NCBI GenBank assembly: GCA_018376005.1
Contig: JAHACE010000079.1
Location: forward strand, 1 to 6,251
Source: Atopobium sp.
GTDB taxonomy: Bacteria; Actinomycetota; Coriobacteriia; Coriobacteriales; Atopobiaceae
Direction of reading: 5' to 3'
DNA length: 6,251 nucleotides
The notes beneath the pieces are model-generated. The model was not told where the DNA came from, ran no database searches, and saw nothing but the letters and a program-made list of their open reading frames with translations. Position 1 is the first letter of the stretch, and each line of letters starts with the position of its first letter. Shown one piece after another: positions 4,128-6,251 of the stretch. Both the position numbers and the translations under genes were made by a program.

Positions 4128-6251
4128 GAGAAAGGCGCAGGTAAGAAGCGTGGTGCTAAGAAGAACGAAGCACCAAACGTCTTTGCGTTCAAGAACAAGC
4201 TGCTGTTTGATCGCGAGTCGCTTCCTGCAGACGAGGCTCCACGCGGCACTGTTGGCATTCCTCGCGCGCTGAACATGTACGAGAACTATCCGTTCTGGCA
4301 CACGTTCTTCACTAAGCTGGGCTTCTCGGTCATTTTGTCCGACCAGACCACCGCAAAGACGTACGACGCAGGTATCGAATCCATGCCTTCTGAGTCCGCC
4401 TGCTATCCCGCGAAGCTTTCCCACGGCCACATCATGAATCTGCTGGCCAAGGACCCAGACTTCATTTGGATGCCGTGTATTCGTTGGGAGCGCAAGGAGG
4501 ACGACTCCGCAACCAACCACTACAACTGCCCAATTGTCATGAGCTACCCTCAGGCGCTGGGCCTCAACGTGGACGAACTCTCCGATCCTTCCATCCAGTA
4601 CATGGCTCCGTTCATTCCGTATGACAAGAAGAACGAGCTCAAGCGTCGTTTGTACGAGCTCATCAGCGAACAGCGCGAGAAGGACGCCCAGGTAGGTAAG
4701 GGTCGCTTCCGTGGCGAGCACATCACGCGCGCCGAAATTGACGCCGCTGTTGAGGCTGCATGGCAGGAAGATATCAACGTCAAGGACCAGATGCACCGCG
4801 CAGGTGATGAGGCTCTTGCGTGGATTGAGGAGCACGACGCTCACGGTATTGTTCTTGCAGGTCGCCCATACCACAACGACCCAGAGATTAACCACGCTAT
4901 CCCTGAGTTGGTCTCTTCGTTTGGTTTTGCTGTTCTCACCGAGGATTCCATTGCTCATAAGATGATGCCTGAGCGCCCCATCCGTATTGTTGACCAGTGG
5001 ATGTATCACTCGCGTCTGTACCGTGCGGCTCGCTTTGTTGCGTCCCGAAACGACCTGGACCTCATTCAGCTCTTCTCGTTTGGTTGCGGCCTTGACGCAC
5101 TGACCACCGACCAGGTCCAGGAGATTCTTGAGGCTTCGGGCAAGATTTACACCATGCTCAAGGTTGACCAGGTTTCCAACTTGGGTGCTGCGCGAATTCG
5201 TATCCGCTCCCTGATGGCTGCCCTGAACGAGCAGCAGGCAGAGCTGGAGCGACTTGCAGCTGCCGGCCTGGTTACCGAAGCCGTTCCACAGGGCGTTCGC
5301 ATGGCCGATGGTTCTCTGGAAAAGGCCAGAAGCGCTAGTTCTTCTCGCCGTGCGCCGGTGTACCGCGAGGCAGAATCCGCAGCTTACGAGAAGGTCCGCT
5401 ACACCAAGGAGATGCAGGAAGCGGGCTACACCATCCTGGCTCCGCAGATGGCGCCAATCCACTTTGAGCTGGTAGAGGAGCTGCTGAAGGGTGCGGGCTA
5501 CAACGTTGTGCTGCTGCCTTCGGTTGACCAGGGCGCCGTCGATATGGGCCTTCGCTACGTCAATAACGACATCTGCTACCCATCTATCCTGGTCACGGGC
5601 CAGATTATGGAGGCAGTGCTTTCGGGCAAGTACGACCTGACCAAGACCGCAGTTCTGATTTCGCAGACCGGCGGTGGCTGCCGTGCAACCAACTATATTG
5701 CGCTGATTCGTAAGGCACTCAAAGACGCAGGTCATCCAGAGATTCCGGTCATTTCCGTCTCCGCCGCTTCCGGCCTTGACGAGGACAACCCAGGATTCAA
5801 GCTGTTCAAGCCCGATTTGCTCATCAAGGCAGTTTACGCGCTCCTGTACGGCGACTTGATCATGCAGCTGCTGTATCGCGTTCGTCCCTACGAGGCCGTC
5901 AAGGGCTCGGCAAACGAGCTGTATGACCAGCTCATGGCCGATACGCGCTCCAAGATCAACGGAATTTCTCGCAAGGAATTCTACAAGCAATGCCAGCGTA
6001 CCATTGAGCTGTTTGACAGCCTGCCCGTAGTCAATGACCGCCAGAAGCCACGCGTCGGCGTTGTCGGCGAGATTCTGGTTAAGTTCCACCCAACGGCCAA
6101 CAATGAGCTGGTCAAGGTCATCGAGTCCGAAGGCTGCGAGGCCAACGTTCCGGGCCTGGTCGACTTCTTCCTGTTTGGCCTCTCCAACGCGATCAACACA
6201 CACAAGGAGCTTGGTACTTCGTTCAAGAGCCGCATGACGCACATCGCGGGC

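Larger units (their letters stand above)
2227..6251 (+). pseudogene. 2-hydroxyacyl-CoA dehydratase activase-type protein, large, interrupted by an internal deletion and frameshift, 3' end outside window
   Basis: The intact form would be one giant cytosolic protein, from memory about 1,400-1,500 residues in this family. It has two consecutive BcrAD/BadFG ASKHA ATPase domains (COG1924-like), a cysteine cluster, a DUF2229-like region and a COG3580/3581-like C-terminal region. Characterised single-domain relatives (HgdC of 2-hydroxyglutaryl-CoA dehydratase, benzoyl-CoA reductase subunits) hydrolyse ATP to push an electron at very low potential from a [4Fe-4S] cluster to a partner enzyme. The substrate of the large fused form is not established, and no dehydratase partner lies in this window. 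Reading starts in frame 1, but family similarity jumps to frame 3 at about 2823, with about 22 residues missing. The 3' part then stays open without other damage up to the window edge. The rest of the gene looks under selection, so the lesion is either recent or a sequencing or assembly error. Confidence 0.85.
2823..6251 (+). pseudogene. 3' fragment: end of ASKHA domain 1, ASKHA domain 2, Cys cluster, DUF2229-like and C-terminal regions
   Basis: Frame 3 is open from 2802 (after TAA 2799-2801) to the right edge, more than 1,140 codons. Family similarity begins at 2823-2846 (VSGLACGH). In order: the adenosine motif of domain 1 (AFLGGPLQYL, about 2865-2896); a linker; ASKHA domain 2 from VFIGIDAGSTTMKAAV (3189) through DFILDIGGQDMKCLQV (about 3477) to VQGGTFMSDATLRAF (about 3837-3881), ending near 3965; CX2CX3C plus Cys (4047-4127); a DUF2229-like region from VGIPRALNMYENYPFW (4251) with PSESACYPAKLSHGHI; LAGRPYH (4854-4874); a low-complexity linker (5328-5400); and a C-terminal region with DICYPSILVTGQIMEA (from 5568) and ISQTGGGCRATNY (from 5658). 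It has no start codon of its own at the junction. The first in-frame ATG is 3036, without a clear ribosome site. It would be expressed only if the frameshift is not real or by weak reinitiation. Confidence 0.85.

Noticed and set aside
3759..6242. Open frame of 827 codons on the minus strand
   Set aside because: It lies antisense to the activase coding region, whose + strand frame shows clear family motifs throughout. Its protein has no recognisable motif and its length follows from the codon bias of the + strand gene.

Overview
The window looks like a piece of an anaerobic bacterial chromosome of moderate GC content. The low-potential Fe-S activase, the TetR regulator and the GC-leaning codon use (GAC, GGC, GTC, CTG, CGC) would fit the class Coriobacteriia (Olsenella, Lancefieldella or Atopobium type). 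This placement is an inference from protein style, not a database match; an anaerobic Firmicute is the main alternative.

Layout, left to right, all on the + strand: (1) 2-820, the C-terminal 272 residues of a pyrimidine-nucleoside or thymidine phosphorylase, closed by a strong intrinsic terminator at 859-891. (2) 892-1490, about 600 bases with no credible gene. Most of it is an ordered set of short repeats: three arrays of about 118-120 bp (996-1113, 1149-1268, 1306-1423). Each is built the same way, as one inverted unit followed by three direct units spaced 30-31 bp apart. The outer two share one head sequence, the middle one has another, and all share similar tails. (3) 1493-1540, a probable promoter inside a 10-bp-arm inverted repeat. 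(4) 1643-2230, a TetR/AcrR-family regulator. (5) From 2227 to the right edge, a very large protein of the 2-hydroxyacyl-CoA dehydratase activase type (two BcrAD/BadFG ASKHA domains, a DUF2229-like region and a COG3580/3581-like C-terminal region). Its start overlaps the regulator's stop by ATGA.

The large gene is broken near 2823. The reading frame moves from frame 1 to frame 3, and by comparison with the second ASKHA domain of the same protein about 22 residues are missing, so a deletion of about 65 bp is inferred. The remaining 1,140 or so codons stay open to the window edge, so this is either a recent mutation or a sequence or assembly error.

Working picture: the TetR protein probably represses its own promoter through the palindrome and so controls the coupled activase, which in this superfamily uses ATP to drive low-potential electron transfer. 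The nucleoside phosphorylase is a separate upstream unit for pyrimidine salvage. The most unusual feature is the repeat block, which I do not recognise as any named element.
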